Below, in pieces: positions 4,414 through 5,407 of a stretch of DNA of 5,407 bases (positions are counted from its first letter, which is position 1; each line of letters starts with the position of its first letter). Under the pieces are notes generated by a model. It worked only from the letters and a program-made list of their open reading frames with translations. It did no database searches and had not been told where the DNA came from. Both the position numbers and the translations under genes were made by a program. The stretch comes from an uncultured Myxococcales bacterium (GTDB lineage Bacteria > Myxococcota_A > UBA9042): assembly GCA_903917305.1 (NCBI GenBank), contig CAIXAA010000483.1:1-5407 (forward strand), given 5' to 3'.

Positions 4414-5407
4414 CTACTTACATTTCTCGATGAGCGCAGCCGCCTCGGCGCGATCCGTCGGCGCGCCGCCCAGCGCAGCCGCTTCCCTGGCCTGCGCCAG
4501 GCAGCGCGGCTTGTCGTTCTCGCCGTAGAGGAAGACGCGCGCCAGGCCCAGGTTGCCTTTGACGAGACCGCGCGCCGCGACGTCGGTGTAGAGGTCCTTG
4601 GCCAGGCGCCGGCGGTCGGCCAGCGGGAGGTGATCGCCGTAGAGCACGGTGCTGGCCTCCGCCAGGAGCTTCCAGGTCAAGGCCGCCTTGCCGCCTGGGA
4701 AATCGCTGGCATCGGCCGCGGCGATGCGCGACGGATCGGCCCCGCAGCGGCGCGCCAACGCCACCAGCTCCGCGTCGGCGGGATGGGCGCGCAGGGCGGC
4801 CAGGGCCAGGCGCGCGCAATGGCCGCGCAGCCCTTGGCCCATCGAGGCATAAAGGTTGGCCAGCGCCGGTGCCGCGCGCGGATCGCCCGATTCGAAGGCT
4901 TCTTCGAGCTTGAGCACGGCGTAGGTCGGGCTGAGCTTGCGCTCGGCCATCGCGCGTTCGTAGAACTTGGGCGGCGTCGGCGCCGCCGGGGCCGGAGCCC
5001 GATCCGGAACCGGAGCCTGGGCCGGAGCCGGAGCCGGAGCCCGATCCGGAGCCGGAGCCCGATCCGGAACCGGAGCCGGAGCCCGATCCGGAGCCGGACC
5101 CGGAGCCGGAGCCCGAACCGGGGTCGGATCCGCAACAGCGGCTGGCGCTTGCTTGCCCACCGCCGCCACCGACGTCTGCTTGCCCGTCGCCAACAGCCGC
5201 GCCCACAGCACCACGAGCAGCAGCACGATGCCGACCTTGGCCGCCGTCAGCCAGCGCTCGCGCCTGGCCAGCTCCGGTGTCAGCGCGGAGCTGGGGCGGT
5301 GCTGCACGCCGCGCCCCTGGCGAAACGCCGCCGCCGACAGGTCCGGGATCGGCCGCACCACCACGTCCGAGATCGGCCGCCGCGCCGCCGCCACCGGATC
5401 GCCGCGC
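4414..5407 (-). CDS. C-terminal part of single-pass membrane protein with Ala/Pro linker and Sel1-like domain (5' partial)
   Basis: The frame is open to the right edge. A GTG at 5392-5394 would give 326 residues, but four further sense codons precede it without a good ribosome site, so the gene probably begins outside the window. Numbered from that GTG, residues 1-50 are Arg-rich and cytoplasmic in character. Residues about 53-70 are one membrane helix (VGIVLLLVVLWARLL) after RRERW and K53, suggesting N-in, C-out. Residues 84-142 are an Ala/Pro linker with several Asp-Arg pairs. Residues 144-326 are helical and Sel1/TPR-like: LEEAFESGDPRAAPALANLY, and later KGNLGLARVFLYG. Four cysteines (C193, C217, C298, C325) sit as one pair per helical repeat, resembling disulphide-linked Sel1-like proteins such as Hcp of Helicobacter. 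The missing N-terminus could be a regulatory domain such as a Ser/Thr kinase, but this is only a guess. No function is assigned. Confidence 0.75.
   Translation of the reverse strand, partial: RGDPVAAARRPISDVVVRPIPDLSAAAFRQGRGVQHRPSSALTPELARRERWLTAAKVGIVLLLVVLWARLLATGKQTSVAAVGKQAPAAVADPTPVRAPAPGPAPDRAPAPVPDRAPAPDRAPAPAPAQAPVPDRAPAPAAPTPPKFYERAMAERKLSPTYAVLKLEEAFESGDPRAAPALANLYASMGQGLRGHCARLALAALRAHPADAELVALARRCGADPSRIAAADASDFPGGKAALTWKLLAEASTVLYGDHLPLADRRRLAKDLYTDVAARGLVKGNLGLARVFLYGENDKPRCLAQAREAAALGGAPTDRAEAAALIEKCK
4992..5123 (-). repeat. In-frame hexanucleotide repeat tract (CCGGAG-type) coding an Ala-Pro linker
   Basis: On the plus strand 22 consecutive hexamers in perfect register fit CCGGAG or close variants: 12 exact CCGGAG, 4 CCCGAT, 2 CCGGAA and single variants. 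Read on the minus strand the common unit gives Ala-Pro (GCT CCG) and the CCCGAT variant gives Asp-Arg. Because the unit is two codons, gain or loss of units keeps the reading frame. All three minus-strand frames stay open across it (Ala-Pro, Gly-Ser, or Arg-rich). The gene's real frame is set by the membrane helix and Sel1-like domain on either side. Confidence 0.92.

Noticed and set aside
4418..5206. Gly-Ser repeat frame across the hexanucleotide tract
   Set aside because: It is the shifted reading of the same repeat. The Ala-Pro frame is continuous with a membrane helix on one side and an ordered helical domain on the other.

Overview
The window is uniformly GC-rich, bacterial and Gram-negative in style. 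It has Sec and Tat signal peptides, a probable lipoprotein and periplasmic c-type haem proteins. The taxon cannot be fixed from sequence alone. The extracytoplasmic MORN-type repeat protein with a short CP-x-G-T lead-in, and the Ala/Pro-linker membrane protein, are most reminiscent of Myxococcota (old Deltaproteobacteria). A GC-rich Pseudomonadota host is also possible. No RNA gene, insertion sequence or CRISPR array was seen.

Layout. Positions 31-3740 on the minus strand form one compact four-gene operon, read right to left. It runs: secreted seven-unit MORN/YwqK-type repeat protein (2976-3740), 21 nt gap, GMC-family FAD oxidoreductase with a cysteine cluster (1518-2954), 9 nt gap, Tat-signal gluconate-2-dehydrogenase subunit-3-like protein (909-1508), 4-nt ATGA overlap, heptahaem cytochrome c probable lipoprotein (31-912). 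Positions 3741-3918 are a divergent control region with a 9-bp inverted repeat whose arms sit where a -10 box would lie for each gene. Positions 3919-4410 on the plus strand encode a secreted thioredoxin-fold protein with a CPHC active site. Positions 4414-5407 on the minus strand hold the C-terminal part of a single-pass membrane protein with an Ala/Pro linker and cysteine-bearing Sel1-like helices. This gene converges on the thioredoxin gene with 3 nt between stop codons and runs off the right edge.

How the genes fit together. FAD subunit plus Tat-signal small subunit plus cytochrome c is the logic of periplasmic, cytochrome-linked FAD dehydrogenases (gluconate 2-dehydrogenase, Burkholderia-type FAD glucose dehydrogenase). 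There the FAD subunit is folded in the cytoplasm and exported with the Tat-signal subunit. Here the usual small cytochrome subunit is replaced by an unrelated-looking seven-haem protein, and a secreted repeat protein leads the operon. I infer a periplasmic dehydrogenase of unknown substrate passing electrons FAD -> possible Fe-S -> seven haems -> an unknown acceptor. The divergent CPHC protein could serve thiol chemistry for these cysteine-rich exported proteins. The most unusual points are the cytochrome swap, the exact one-to-one match of spare histidines to haems, the Cys cluster in the FAD subunit, and the resemblance of the thioredoxin protein to the eukaryotic ER protein ERp18/TXNDC12.
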